Of a DNA stretch of 47,950 nt, positions 7,713 through 15,983 are shown piece after piece. Location: contig CATZLI010000011.1 of NCBI GenBank assembly GCA_958421275.1, positions 1 to 47,950 of the forward strand, given 5' to 3'. A program made the position numbers and the translations under genes. The notes beneath the pieces are model-generated. The model did not search any database and had not been told where the DNA came from. It saw only the letters and a program-made list of their open reading frames with translations. The stretch comes from an uncultured Collinsella sp. (GTDB taxonomy: Bacteria; Actinomycetota; Coriobacteriia; Coriobacteriales; Coriobacteriaceae). Position 1 is the stretch's first letter. The number at the start of each line of letters is the position of its first letter.

Positions 7713-7789
7713 TGGTGGACCTGACAAGATTCGAACTTGTGACCTCCCGGTTATCAGCCGGACGCTCTAACCAACTGAGCTACAGGTCC
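7713..7789 (-). tRNA. tRNA-Ile (GAU), second identical copy
   Basis: Base-for-base the same 77-nt tRNA as 7489-7565, with its own downstream terminator. Two identical copies in direct repeat around tRNA-Ala can recombine with each other. Confidence 0.95.
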
Positions 7790-7836
7790 ATCGCGCAAGG
7801 GATATATTAGACGAGTCGTTACGCGCGCGTCAACAA

Positions 7837-8020
7837 CTTTTTTGAAAATCTTTGAGGGGTGTCGGCCCCGGCTGCCCGGCGGCATGCGAAGTCGCCTGCT
7901 CGGACAGTCCTGCTCGCACGGAGAGCACATTAAGTGCTCTCCGGCTCGTGCGGAACTCGCGATCGACTTCGCATGCCGCCGGGCAGCCGGGGCCGACGCG
8001 GGGTTCAATTTTCAAAAAAG
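7837..8020. repeat. 184-bp palindromic element with 34-bp perfect inner arms
   Basis: Positions 7861-7894 and 7964-7997 are perfect 34-bp inverted repeats (starting GTCGGCCCCGGCTGCC). A second matching block of 13 bp lies outside (7837-7849 and 8008-8020, CTTTTTTGAAAAT). The centre holds another hairpin, GGAGAGCAC/GTGCTCTCC at 7920-7942. The element sits between the tRNA cluster and the gyrA terminator, and its right outer arm provides the terminator's T-run. Short open frames inside it are by-products of the palindrome. It could be a MITE-like or REP-like element. Confidence 0.85.
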
Positions 8021-8046
8021 CGGTCGGCGCGCAGTGCGCCGACCGC
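8020..8046 (-). terminator. Rho-independent terminator of the gyrA transcript
   Basis: GCGGTCGGCGC and GCGCCGACCGC form a perfect 11-bp stem around a five-base loop. On the minus strand it is followed by TTTTTT, and it lies about 40 bases after the gyrA stop. Confidence 0.85.
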
Positions 8047-8086
8047 CGATATATGGGGTCTGATATTTTCTAACAGTTAGGGCCTC

Positions 8087-10828
8087 TTACTCGTCAAGGA
8101 GATCTTCCGGCATGTCGTTGCCGTCGCCTAGATCGACAGGGGTTTCTTCGGGGGCGGAGCCGTTTTCTATGGCTTCGCCCTCGGGCTTCTCTTTGGCGGT
8201 CGTCATGCGGGCTACGGCGCAGATGCGGTCGTTGTCGTCGACGGTCATCATCTTGACGCCCTGGGTGGCACGGCCGGTCTGACTGATCTCGTCGGTCTTG
8301 ACGCGAATGACCGTCGCGCCCTCCGTCACAATGAACAGCTCGTGCTGCGGGCCCACCGTCTTCATGGCCGCGAGGTTACCCTTACGCTCGGTCATTTGGA
8401 TGGTGTAGACGCCCTGGCCGCCGCGGTTCTGCTCCGGGTAGTCCGCGACCGGCGTGCGCTTGCCGTAGCCGCGCTCGGTAATGACGAACAGATCGCCGTT
8501 GCCGTTAGTGACTTCCATGCCCAGAACGCTCACGCCGTCCTTCATGCCGATACCGCGAACGCCGCTGGTATCGCGGCCGGTGGCGCGCACCTGCTCCTCG
8601 GAGAACATGATCGCCTTGCCCGCGGTGGTGGCCAAGATAATCTTATCGCCCTCGCGCACGCGGCGCACGTTGAGCAGCGCGTCGTCGTCACGCAGGTTGA
8701 TGGCAATGAGTCCATCGCGACGGCTGCGGTCATATGCGCTCATCACGGTCTTCTTGACCATGCCGCTCTTGGTGGCAAACATCAGGTACTCGTCGGCGGG
8801 GAACTCGCGGCAGCTGATGACGCTCGCGATCTTCTCGCCGTCCTCAAAGGGCAGCAGGTTGACAATTGCGGTGCCGCGAGCCTGGCGCGTACCCACCGGC
8901 AGTTCGTGCACCTTCAGGCGATAGACCTTGCCCTTGCTCGAGAAGAACAGCACGTACTCGTGCGTGGACGCGATGAACATCTCATCGATAACGTCGTCCT
9001 CTTTGAGGTTGACGCCCGACACGCCCTTGCCACCGCGCTTCTGGGCACGGTAGGCGGCAACCGGGATACGCTTAACGTAGCCGGTGTGGGTGATGGTCAC
9101 GACCATATCCTCGTCGGCGATGAGGTCCTCGACATCCAGGTCCTTCTCGACCTGGCTGATCTCGGTGCGGCGCTTATCGCCGAACTTCTTGGAGATCTCG
9201 CGCATCTCTTCCTTGATGACGCCCAGGATCTTCTCCTCATGCGCCAGCAGGTCCTCGTAGTAGGCGATGGCGCGGCGCAGGCCGTCCAACTCTTCCTGAA
9301 TCTTGTCGCGCTCCAGGCCGGTCAGGCGGCGCAGCTTCATCTCGAGGATGGCCGTGGTCTGCTCGGGCGTAAAGCCGAAGCGCTCGATCAGGCGGCTGCT
9401 GGCCTCGGAGTCGGTCTGCGAGGAGCGGATAATGCTGATGACCTCGTCGATATGGTCGAGAGCCATCAAGTAGCCCTCGAGGATATGGGCGCGCGCCTGG
9501 GCCTTCTTAAGGTCGAAGCGGGTGCGGCGGGTGACGACGTCGACCTGGTGGTCGATGTAGTGCTGCAGCATCTCGCGCAGGCTCAGGCATTTGGGAACGC
9601 CGTTGACGAGCGCCAGGTTGTTGGCGCCAAAGGTCGTCTGCAGTGAGGTGTACTTATACAGGTTGTTGAGCACGACCTGCGGAATGACGCCCTTCTTGAG
9701 CTCGATGACCAGACGGATGCCCTTCTGGTTGGACTCGTCGCGCATGTCCGAGATGCCCTCGATGCGCTTGTCGTTTACGAGCTGGGCGATCTTCTCCTGC
9801 AGGGTGCCCTTGTTGACCATGTAGGGAATCTCGGTAAAGACCAGACGACTGCGGCCGGTCTTGGTGGATTCCACGTGGGCCTTGGCACGCACGGTAATGG
9901 AGCCGCGGCCGGTCTCATAGCTCTGCCTAATGCCTGCGCTGCCCATGATGATGGCACCGGTGGGGAAGTCCGGACCGGGCATGATCTGCATAAGCTCGTC
10001 GACGGTAGCATCGGGATTGTCGATCAGGTAGCAGGTTGCCCCGATCGCCTCGGTGAGGTTATGCGGGGCGATATTGGTGGCCATGCCGACAGCGATGCCC
10101 TGGCTGCCGTTGACCAGCAGGTTGGGGAAGCGCGCGGGCAGTGCCACGGGCTCGGCGAGCGACTCGTCGTAGTTGGGCTGCCAGTCGACGGTATCCTTTT
10201 GCAAGTCGCGCAGCAGCTCCATGGCAGGCTTTGCCAGACGGCTCTCGGTATAGCGCATTGCCGCCGCGCCGTCGCCGTCGATATTGCCGAAGTTGCCGTG
10301 ACCGTCGATGAGCGGCGTGCGCATGGAGAACCACTGCGCCAAGCGGACCATGGCCTCGTAGACCGCAAAGTCACCGTGCGGGTGGTACTTACCGATAACT
10401 TCGCCGACCGTCCACGCCGACTTCTTGTGCGGGCGGTTGGGGTAGATGCCGCTCTCGTTCATCGCGTACAGGATGCGGCGGTGTACCGGCTTTAAGCCGT
10501 CGCGCACGTCCGGCAGGGCACGCGCTGTGATAACCGACATCGAATACTCGATGAACGACTGCTTCATCTCGCGACCGAACTCCGAAATCTGGAGCTGGCC
10601 GCCGTTGATGTCCTCGCCGGCCGAGGCGCCACGATCGACTTCGCCAAAGCTCTCCTCGAGCTCACCGTCGTCGTCCTCTTCCTCATCATCATCGGCATCG
10701 GGGTTATAGGCGTCCGGATCGCCGTCCTCGCCCTGCTCAGCACGGGCAAGCAGGCGCTTCAGATCATCGGGCATACCGGCATCGCCGGCCTCGTCCATAC
10801 CCTCGTTATTGTTGATATCGTCTGCCAC
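8087..10828 (-). CDS. gyrA: DNA gyrase subunit A
   Basis: 913 residues. GyrA cuts and rejoins DNA and with GyrB introduces negative supercoils. The conserved part starts near residue 88 (MKQSFIEYSMSVITARALPD). The catalytic Tyr is residue 193 in AAMRYTESRL. The GyrA box (QKRGGKGVSG, in the C-terminal domain) and beta-pinwheel repeats follow. Two oddities: an N-terminal acidic extension of about 80 residues with a DDDEEEDDD run, and a quinolone-pocket sequence HGDFAVYE with Phe154 where E. coli has Ser83 and Glu158 where it has Asp87. GTG 10828 follows GAGGAGG. gyrB ends 11 bases upstream, so the two are one operon. Confidence 0.97.
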   Translation of the reverse strand: MADDINNNEGMDEAGDAGMPDDLKRLLARAEQGEDGDPDAYNPDADDDEEEDDDGELEESFGEVDRGASAGEDINGGQLQISEFGREMKQSFIEYSMSVITARALPDVRDGLKPVHRRILYAMNESGIYPNRPHKKSAWTVGEVIGKYHPHGDFAVYEAMVRLAQWFSMRTPLIDGHGNFGNIDGDGAAAMRYTESRLAKPAMELLRDLQKDTVDWQPNYDESLAEPVALPARFPNLLVNGSQGIAVGMATNIAPHNLTEAIGATCYLIDNPDATVDELMQIMPGPDFPTGAIIMGSAGIRQSYETGRGSITVRAKAHVESTKTGRSRLVFTEIPYMVNKGTLQEKIAQLVNDKRIEGISDMRDESNQKGIRLVIELKKGVIPQVVLNNLYKYTSLQTTFGANNLALVNGVPKCLSLREMLQHYIDHQVDVVTRRTRFDLKKAQARAHILEGYLMALDHIDEVISIIRSSQTDSEASSRLIERFGFTPEQTTAILEMKLRRLTGLERDKIQEELDGLRRAIAYYEDLLAHEEKILGVIKEEMREISKKFGDKRRTEISQVEKDLDVEDLIADEDMVVTITHTGYVKRIPVAAYRAQKRGGKGVSGVNLKEDDVIDEMFIASTHEYVLFFSSKGKVYRLKVHELPVGTRQARGTAIVNLLPFEDGEKIASVISCREFPADEYLMFATKSGMVKKTVMSAYDRSRRDGLIAINLRDDDALLNVRRVREGDKIILATTAGKAIMFSEEQVRATGRDTSGVRGIGMKDGVSVLGMEVTNGNGDLFVITERGYGKRTPVADYPEQNRGGQGVYTIQMTERKGNLAAMKTVGPQHELFIVTEGATVIRVKTDEISQTGRATQGVKMMTVDDNDRICAVARMTTAKEKPEGEAIENGSAPEETPVDLGDGNDMPEDLLDE

Positions 10829-10839
10829 GTTACCTCCTC

Positions 10840-12870
10840 TTAAGCGTCAAGGAATCGTGCATCATGTGCATGCTTCTCGATGTACTCGCGGCGATAGCCG
10901 ACCTCGGAACCCATCAGCTCGCGCACGGCGCGGTCCGCCACCACGGCGTCCTCGATCGACACACGCTGCAGAATGCGGGTCTTTGGGTCCATCGTCGTCG
11001 AGGCAAGCTGTTTGGGGTCCATCTCGCCCAGGCCCTTGTAGCGCTGGACGGTATAGCCCTTGCGCTTTTTGGTGATCTTGCCGTCCTTGGCCTTGCCGTC
11101 CTCGTCGTTATCATCGGGGTTCAGGCCCAGACTCTGGATGGTATCGCGCAGGATCTCGTCTTCGGGCTGGCGGCCGTTGGGATACACGTAGTGGATCTTG
11201 TTGCGCACCTTAATGCCAAAGATGGGCGGGCAGGCAACATAGACGTAGCCGGCATCGATCAGCGGACGCATGTACTTGTAGAAGAACGTCAGCAGCAGGA
11301 TGCGGATATGCGCGCCGTCGACGTCTGCATCGGTCATGATGATGATCTTGTGGTAGCGCGCCTTGGTGATATCGAAATCGCCGCCGTCGCCGGCACTCGT
11401 CGTGACGCCGCAGCCGATCGCGGTAATCAGCGACTGGATGGTGTCACTCGAGAACGCGCGATGGTCACCAACGCGCTCGACGTTCAAAATCTTGCCGCGC
11501 AGGGGCAGAATCGCCTGGATGTCTCGGCGACGGCCGTCCTTGGCCGAACCGCCTGCCGAGTCGCCCTCTACGATGAAGAGCTCGGTCAGCTCGGCATCGC
11601 GCACCGAGCAGTCAGCGAGCTTACCGGGCAGGGACGCCGTCTCGAGCAGGCTCTTGCGACGGGTCGCTTCGCGCGCCTTGCGGGCGGCGTTGCGCGCCTT
11701 GCAGGCCTGTTGCGCCTTCTTGACGATCTCGCGGGCGGGCTTGGGATGCTCCTCCAAGTAATCGGCGAGGCCGTCGGTCACGATCTTGAGCGTCAGCGCG
11801 CGCATATAGGAGCTGCCGAGCTTGGCCTTGGTCTGGCCCTCAAACTGCGGATCGGGCAGCTTGACCGAGATAACGGCCGAAAGGCCCTCGCGCACATCGT
11901 CGCCGGTCAGATTGGCGTCTTTTTCCTTGAGCAGGTTCTGCTTGCGCGCATAGTCGTTGATCACGCGGGTGAGCGCGGTGCGGAAGCCCTCAAGGTGCAT
12001 GCCGCCCTCGGGGGTGTAGATGTCGTTGGCAAACGACATGACGTTCTCGCCGTAGCCGCTATTCCACTGCAGGGAAACCTCAACCTCGCCCATCTTGGCC
12101 ACAGGTGCGTCCGGGTCCGATTTGCCCTCGATGTAGATAGGCTCCTTAAAGGCCTCGGGGACGTCCTTGCCCTCGTTAAGGAACTTGACGAAGTCGATGA
12201 TGCCGCCCTCGTAGCAAAACTCCTCCACGTGGGGAGTAGACTCGCGCTCGTCAGTCAGCACGATTTTGAGGTTCTTATTGAGGAACGCCGTCTCCTGCAG
12301 ACGGTTGTGCAGCGTATCGAAATCGTAAATGCAGGTCTCGAAGATCTCGTCGTCGGGCCAGAAGGTGACGGTGGTGCCCGTCGAATCCGAGGTGCCCACG
12401 ACCTCCATCTTCTTGACGGTCTTGCCGCGCGAGAACTCCATCTCGTAGGTGTTGCCGTCGCGACGAACCTGAACGACCACGCGCTTGGACAGTGCGTTGA
12501 CGACGGAGATGCCAACGCCGTGCAGGCCGCCCGAGACCTTATAGGCCGAATTATCGAACTTACCGCCGGCGTGCAAAATCGTCATGACGACCTCGAGCGT
12601 CGGGATCTTTTTAACAGGGTGCTCGTCGACGGGGATACCGCGCCCGTTGTCGACGACCGTGATGGAGTTGTCGGCGTGGACCGTCACCTGGATCTCGGTG
12701 CAGAAACCGGCCATGGCCTCGTCGACGGAGTTGTCAACGATCTCCCACACCAGGTGATGCAGACCGCTGGCGCTCGTCGAGCCGATATACATGCCCGGGC
12801 GCTTACGAACGGCCTCGAGACCTTCGAGAATCTTAATCTCGCCGCCATCGTAATCGTTTTCGTTTGCCAC
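10840..12870 (-). CDS. gyrB: DNA gyrase subunit B
   Basis: 676 residues. GyrB supplies the ATPase of gyrase. The GHKL ATPase motifs are visible (EIVDNSVDEA, DNGRGIPVD, GGLHGVGISVVNALS), as are the TOPRIM motifs EGDSAGGSAKDGR and DADVDGAHIR. A C-terminal GyrA-binding segment follows (RYKGLGEMDPKQL). I chose GTG 12870 because GGAGG lies four bases upstream, the same layout as gyrA. An in-frame TTG at 12888 would place the ribosome site inside the gene. A terminator at 12924-12949 separates it from dciA, so gyrB-gyrA probably has its own promoter in the short gap. Confidence 0.97.
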   Translation of the reverse strand: MANENDYDGGEIKILEGLEAVRKRPGMYIGSTSASGLHHLVWEIVDNSVDEAMAGFCTEIQVTVHADNSITVVDNGRGIPVDEHPVKKIPTLEVVMTILHAGGKFDNSAYKVSGGLHGVGISVVNALSKRVVVQVRRDGNTYEMEFSRGKTVKKMEVVGTSDSTGTTVTFWPDDEIFETCIYDFDTLHNRLQETAFLNKNLKIVLTDERESTPHVEEFCYEGGIIDFVKFLNEGKDVPEAFKEPIYIEGKSDPDAPVAKMGEVEVSLQWNSGYGENVMSFANDIYTPEGGMHLEGFRTALTRVINDYARKQNLLKEKDANLTGDDVREGLSAVISVKLPDPQFEGQTKAKLGSSYMRALTLKIVTDGLADYLEEHPKPAREIVKKAQQACKARNAARKAREATRRKSLLETASLPGKLADCSVRDAELTELFIVEGDSAGGSAKDGRRRDIQAILPLRGKILNVERVGDHRAFSSDTIQSLITAIGCGVTTSAGDGGDFDITKARYHKIIIMTDADVDGAHIRILLLTFFYKYMRPLIDAGYVYVACPPIFGIKVRNKIHYVYPNGRQPEDEILRDTIQSLGLNPDDNDEDGKAKDGKITKKRKGYTVQRYKGLGEMDPKQLASTTMDPKTRILQRVSIEDAVVADRAVRELMGSEVGYRREYIEKHAHDARFLDA

Positions 12871-12923
12871 ACGTCCTCCTTCAGTCAAGAAAATGTGTAC
12901 AGCTTTACTAGTTTATCGTAAAA

Positions 12924-12949
12924 AAATACCCTCGGGAACGAGGGTATTT
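12924..12949 (-). terminator. Terminator between dciA and gyrB
   Basis: AAATACCCTCG and CGAGGGTATTT form a perfect 11-bp stem around GGAA. On the minus strand a T-run follows. It ends the dnaA-dnaN-recF-dciA transcript. Confidence 0.85.
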
Positions 12950-12975
12950 GGCTCTACAAGGCCACCAGATGCGAT

Positions 12976-13539
12976 TTAAGGCTCTTTTTTGCTTTGCACG
13001 CCCTTGGCCCACTCGGCACTGGCTCTCATGGCGTTCTCGAGGGCCTCGCGCAGTTTTTGGTCTTCGATGGGCGCCACTTGGCGCTCAATCTCGGTGCGCT
13101 CGGCATCGCTGAGGTCGGCGTGTGGGGCCGGCGGGCGCTCGGTCGCCGCTGGGCGAAGGCGCTCCTTGGCGGCGGGCGGCGTGTGACCGGGCGCGGTGGT
13201 TTTGAACACCAGGCCATCCACATGCGCACCGGCGCGCTCCATGCGCGCGCGGATGATCTCGCGCAACAACGTCATTTCCTGCGTCCACGAGGGCGAGTCG
13301 AGATATACCAGCAGCTCATTGGACTCTGGCAGGTAGCGCAGGCCCGTCACATGCCGCCCCTCGCGCGTGCCCGAGCACACCGCGTTCCACGCGCGATAGA
13401 CCGCGCGCGACTCCTCGGCGGCCTCCATCTGCGCACGGCGCTCAGGGGTCGCAGCCGCCAGGATGCGCTGGCGCTCTGCGTTCAAAAAGCCACTGAAGGC
13501 GACCGTTTCGCTCTCGCGCTCGTAATTAGCACGTCTCAC
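12976..13539 (-). CDS. dciA: DciA-family (DUF721) predicted replicative helicase loader
   Basis: 187 residues. The central part (AWNAVCSGTREGRHVTGLRYLPESNELLVYLDSPSWTQ then MTLLREIIRARM) fits the DUF721 fold, whose members include DciA, the helicase loader or operator found where DnaC/DnaI are absent. Here the role is inferred from domain and position between recF and gyrB, as in other actinobacteria. The C-terminal third is charged and proline-rich and probably disordered. GTG 13539 overlaps the end of recF by 14 bases, so translation is likely coupled. A terminator follows. Confidence 0.8.
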   Translation of the reverse strand: MRRANYERESETVAFSGFLNAERQRILAAATPERRAQMEAAEESRAVYRAWNAVCSGTREGRHVTGLRYLPESNELLVYLDSPSWTQEMTLLREIIRARMERAGAHVDGLVFKTTAPGHTPPAAKERLRPAATERPPAPHADLSDAERTEIERQVAPIEDQKLREALENAMRASAEWAKGVQSKKEP

Positions 13540-14632
13540 CCATGCTCACCACCTTGGCTCGATCAAGCAGGTCATCGGTAAAGTACCCCAGGTTGGTCGT
13601 GGTTATGACCGTCTGGATATCATCGCCGATTAGCCGCAGGAAAGCACCGCGGCGTTCGCCGTCGAGTTCGCTCATCACGTCGTCCAAAAGCAGCAGTGGG
13701 GCGGTGCCCAGGACATCGCGAGCCACGGCCACCTCCGCCACCTTCCAGGCCAGAACCAACGTTCGCTGCTGACCTTGGCTGGCAAATGAACGGGCGGAGC
13801 GACCCGCCACAGCAAACTCAATCTCGTCGCGATGCGGTCCCACCAACGTCACGCCGCGGCGAATTTCCTCGTCGGCGTGCTCATCAAGGGCAGCCAGCAT
13901 GCGCTCGTACGCCCAGCCCTTCAGCTCTTCGCGATCATCGACCTGGGGCAAATCCCCCAGCGTGGACGCATAGGACACGTTGGCGGCTTCACCGGACGCC
14001 ACTTGCCCGTAGGCAGTACGCACATGGCCCGCCAGCCGGTCGAGCAGGGCCAACCGGTGCACGAGCAGAGCCGCGCCCGCGCGGGCAATCGAATCGTTCC
14101 ACGCGCCGAGCATCTCGCGGCAGCACCAGGCCTCCTTGAGCAAGGCGTTACGCTGGGTCACGCAGCGACCATAGGTGCTCGCAAGATCGGCATAGCGTGC
14201 GCTCAGTTGCATGCCAAAGTCGTCGAGGGCGGCGCGGCGCACACTGGCGCCTCGCTTAACCATGTCCAGATGGTCGGGGCAAAACAGCACGCTCGGCAGA
14301 ACCCCGCGCACACCGGCGGCAGAGCATCTCTTGCCGTTGCGGCTAAACGAGCGTTTACCGTCCTCCGCGCTCAATCCCATATCAAGTACGCGGCCGCCGC
14401 CCTCGAGCCTCAGCTCGATCTTGCACGAGCCCACGCCATCATGGACGAGCTCGGCTGCGGTCGGATGCCTAAACGAGGCGCCGCTCGTCAGCAGCTGCAG
14501 CGCCTCTATGAGATTGGTCTTTCCCGCCGCGTTGGGTCCCGCAAGTATCGTCACGCCCTCGTCCAGGGCAAGACGATAGCTCTCGAAACTGCGGTAGTGC
14601 GCGACGGAAAGATCGCGGGCGAACATGGTCAT
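13526..14632 (-). CDS. recF: DNA replication and repair protein RecF
   Basis: 368 residues. RecF is an SMC-like ATPase that helps load RecA at gaps and restart forks. The Walker A motif GPNAAGKT is at 32-39. The ABC-type signature FASQGQQRTLVLAWK and Walker B LLLLDDVMSELD are in the C-terminal half, all as expected. The first ATG is 14632; another ATG two codons on is equally possible. Only nine bases separate it from dnaN and no good ribosome site is visible, so translation may be coupled to dnaN. Confidence 0.95.
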   Translation of the reverse strand: MTMFARDLSVAHYRSFESYRLALDEGVTILAGPNAAGKTNLIEALQLLTSGASFRHPTAAELVHDGVGSCKIELRLEGGGRVLDMGLSAEDGKRSFSRNGKRCSAAGVRGVLPSVLFCPDHLDMVKRGASVRRAALDDFGMQLSARYADLASTYGRCVTQRNALLKEAWCCREMLGAWNDSIARAGAALLVHRLALLDRLAGHVRTAYGQVASGEAANVSYASTLGDLPQVDDREELKGWAYERMLAALDEHADEEIRRGVTLVGPHRDEIEFAVAGRSARSFASQGQQRTLVLAWKVAEVAVARDVLGTAPLLLLDDVMSELDGERRGAFLRLIGDDIQTVITTTNLGYFTDDLLDRAKVVSMGETC

Positions 14633-14641
14633 GGCGCAGCG

Positions 14642-15745
14642 CTAGATGCGAACCGGCATGACCAGGTACAGGTAGTTGATCTTGTCGTAGGACTTGAAGA
14701 TGCCCGCCTGCGAGTAGCTCTTGAGCTCCAGCGTGATCTCCTTCTCCTTGGACAGGGCATTGAGGCAGCCGAAGATGTAGTGGTAGTTGAAGGCGATGGT
14801 ACCCGACTCGCCCTCGGCCTCGACATCGATCGTCTCCTGCGCAAGGTCCTGGTCATTGGAGATGGAGGACAGGCCCATCTGCCCGTTCTCGACATCGATC
14901 TCGAACTTGACGGCGGGGTTGGCGCTCGCGATAACGGCCACGCGCTTGAGGGCGGCGTTAAAGGCGGCGACGTCGATCTTGACGCTCGTCACGCACGAAT
15001 CGGGGATGAGCTGCTTGTAGTTGGGGTACACGCCCTCGATGCGGCGCGACACGTAGGTGGTGTTGCCGGCCTCGAAGACGACTTGGGTGTCGGTAGCCCC
15101 GATCATGATGGTCGCCTGGCTGTCCATGATGTTCAGTGCGTCGTTAAAGGCGTCAGCCGGAACGTTGAGCTCAAAGGAGCCTTCGAGGGTCGAGGTCTCG
15201 ACCTGCGTATCGCACACGGCCAAACGGAAGGAATCGGTCGCCACCAGGCGCACGGTGTTGTTCTCGACCTTCATGTGCACGCCACCCAGGATGGGGCGGG
15301 CCTTGTCGGTCGAGGTGACGCGCCACACGCGGCCGACCATCTCGGACAAGATATCGGTCGGCAGTTCCACGGCGCTCTCGATGGCATAGGCCGGAAACAC
15401 GGGGAAGTCATTAGCATCAAGCGTGTTCAGGCGGAAAGAGCTCTTCTCGCAACCAATCAGCACCTGGCGCTCGGACAGCTCAAAGGTGACCGGGGCATCG
15501 GGGAGGGTCTTGGTGATATTGGAGAGCATCTTACAGGGGATAACCATCTCGCCCTCTTCTTCGACATGCGCCGCGATGCGATGACGGATCGAGATGGTGT
15601 AGTTAGAGGTCTGGAATTCCAAGATGCCGTCTTGGGCCTTGACGAGCACGCCCGACAGGATGGGAAGGGTGGATGCCGAAGCGACACCCTTCATAACGAC
15701 GCCGATGGCTTGTGTAAGCGAGCTCTGGCTGACGGTGAACTTCAT
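14642..15745 (-). CDS. dnaN: DNA polymerase III beta subunit (sliding clamp)
   Basis: 367 residues, the usual length. The clamp encircles DNA and tethers polymerase III and other replication and repair proteins. Three repeated clamp domains are recognisable, starting MKFTVSQSSLTQAIGVVMKGV and ending with the conserved C-terminal strand YLYLVMPVRI. ATG 15745 has GAAAGG nine bases upstream. The 238-base spacer to dnaA contains the likely origin. Confidence 0.97.
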   Translation of the reverse strand: MKFTVSQSSLTQAIGVVMKGVASASTLPILSGVLVKAQDGILEFQTSNYTISIRHRIAAHVEEEGEMVIPCKMLSNITKTLPDAPVTFELSERQVLIGCEKSSFRLNTLDANDFPVFPAYAIESAVELPTDILSEMVGRVWRVTSTDKARPILGGVHMKVENNTVRLVATDSFRLAVCDTQVETSTLEGSFELNVPADAFNDALNIMDSQATIMIGATDTQVVFEAGNTTYVSRRIEGVYPNYKQLIPDSCVTSVKIDVAAFNAALKRVAVIASANPAVKFEIDVENGQMGLSSISNDQDLAQETIDVEAEGESGTIAFNYHYIFGCLNALSKEKEITLELKSYSQAGIFKSYDKINYLYLVMPVRI

Positions 15746-15983
15746 CTTTTAATACCTTTCTATAGATATAAATATCTTAATAATAGTAATAGCACTGACG
15801 AAACTGTTGATTACTCCCAAAGACGCAGGTCAGACCCAGAAAGAGAATCGACAGCAGCCTGTGTGCAACAGGGGTGGTTTTCCACGTTCAAAACCTGCGC
15901 AAAACTTTTCATCACCGCGGGTTGGGTTTTAGACACCTTATGCCCGTGGTTTCGACAAGTTTTCAACAGGTGTCTCTATTTCC
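15746..15983. other. oriC: Probable oriC core (dnaA-dnaN spacer)
   Basis: An AT-rich stretch at about 15763-15795 includes TAATAATAGTAATAG (15778-15792). On the minus strand this is CTA-TTA-CTA-TTA-TTA, the pattern of DnaA-trio triplets that guide DnaA onto single strands in Bacillus. A DnaA-box-like TGTTGATTA (15805-15813) stands 12 bases away. Further candidates are TTTTCCACG (15878-15886) and TTTTCAACA (15960-15968). None is a perfect TTATCCACA; most match 7 of 9. The layout of box, GC-richer spacer, trio and AT-rich DNA supports this spacer as the unwinding site. Strand-asymmetry analysis is still missing. Confidence 0.7.

Noticed and set aside
7842..8073. Several 60-85-codon open frames on both strands between tRNA-Ile and gyrA
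   Set aside because: They lie in the palindromic element and read through its arms, with no ribosome site. The palindrome explains them.
10864..12921. A 685-codon open frame antisense to gyrB, and similar long frames antisense to typA, recF-dnaN and gyrA
   Set aside because: These are mirror frames of highly biased GC-rich genes. The sense frames encode unmistakable GyrB, TypA, RecF and DnaN.
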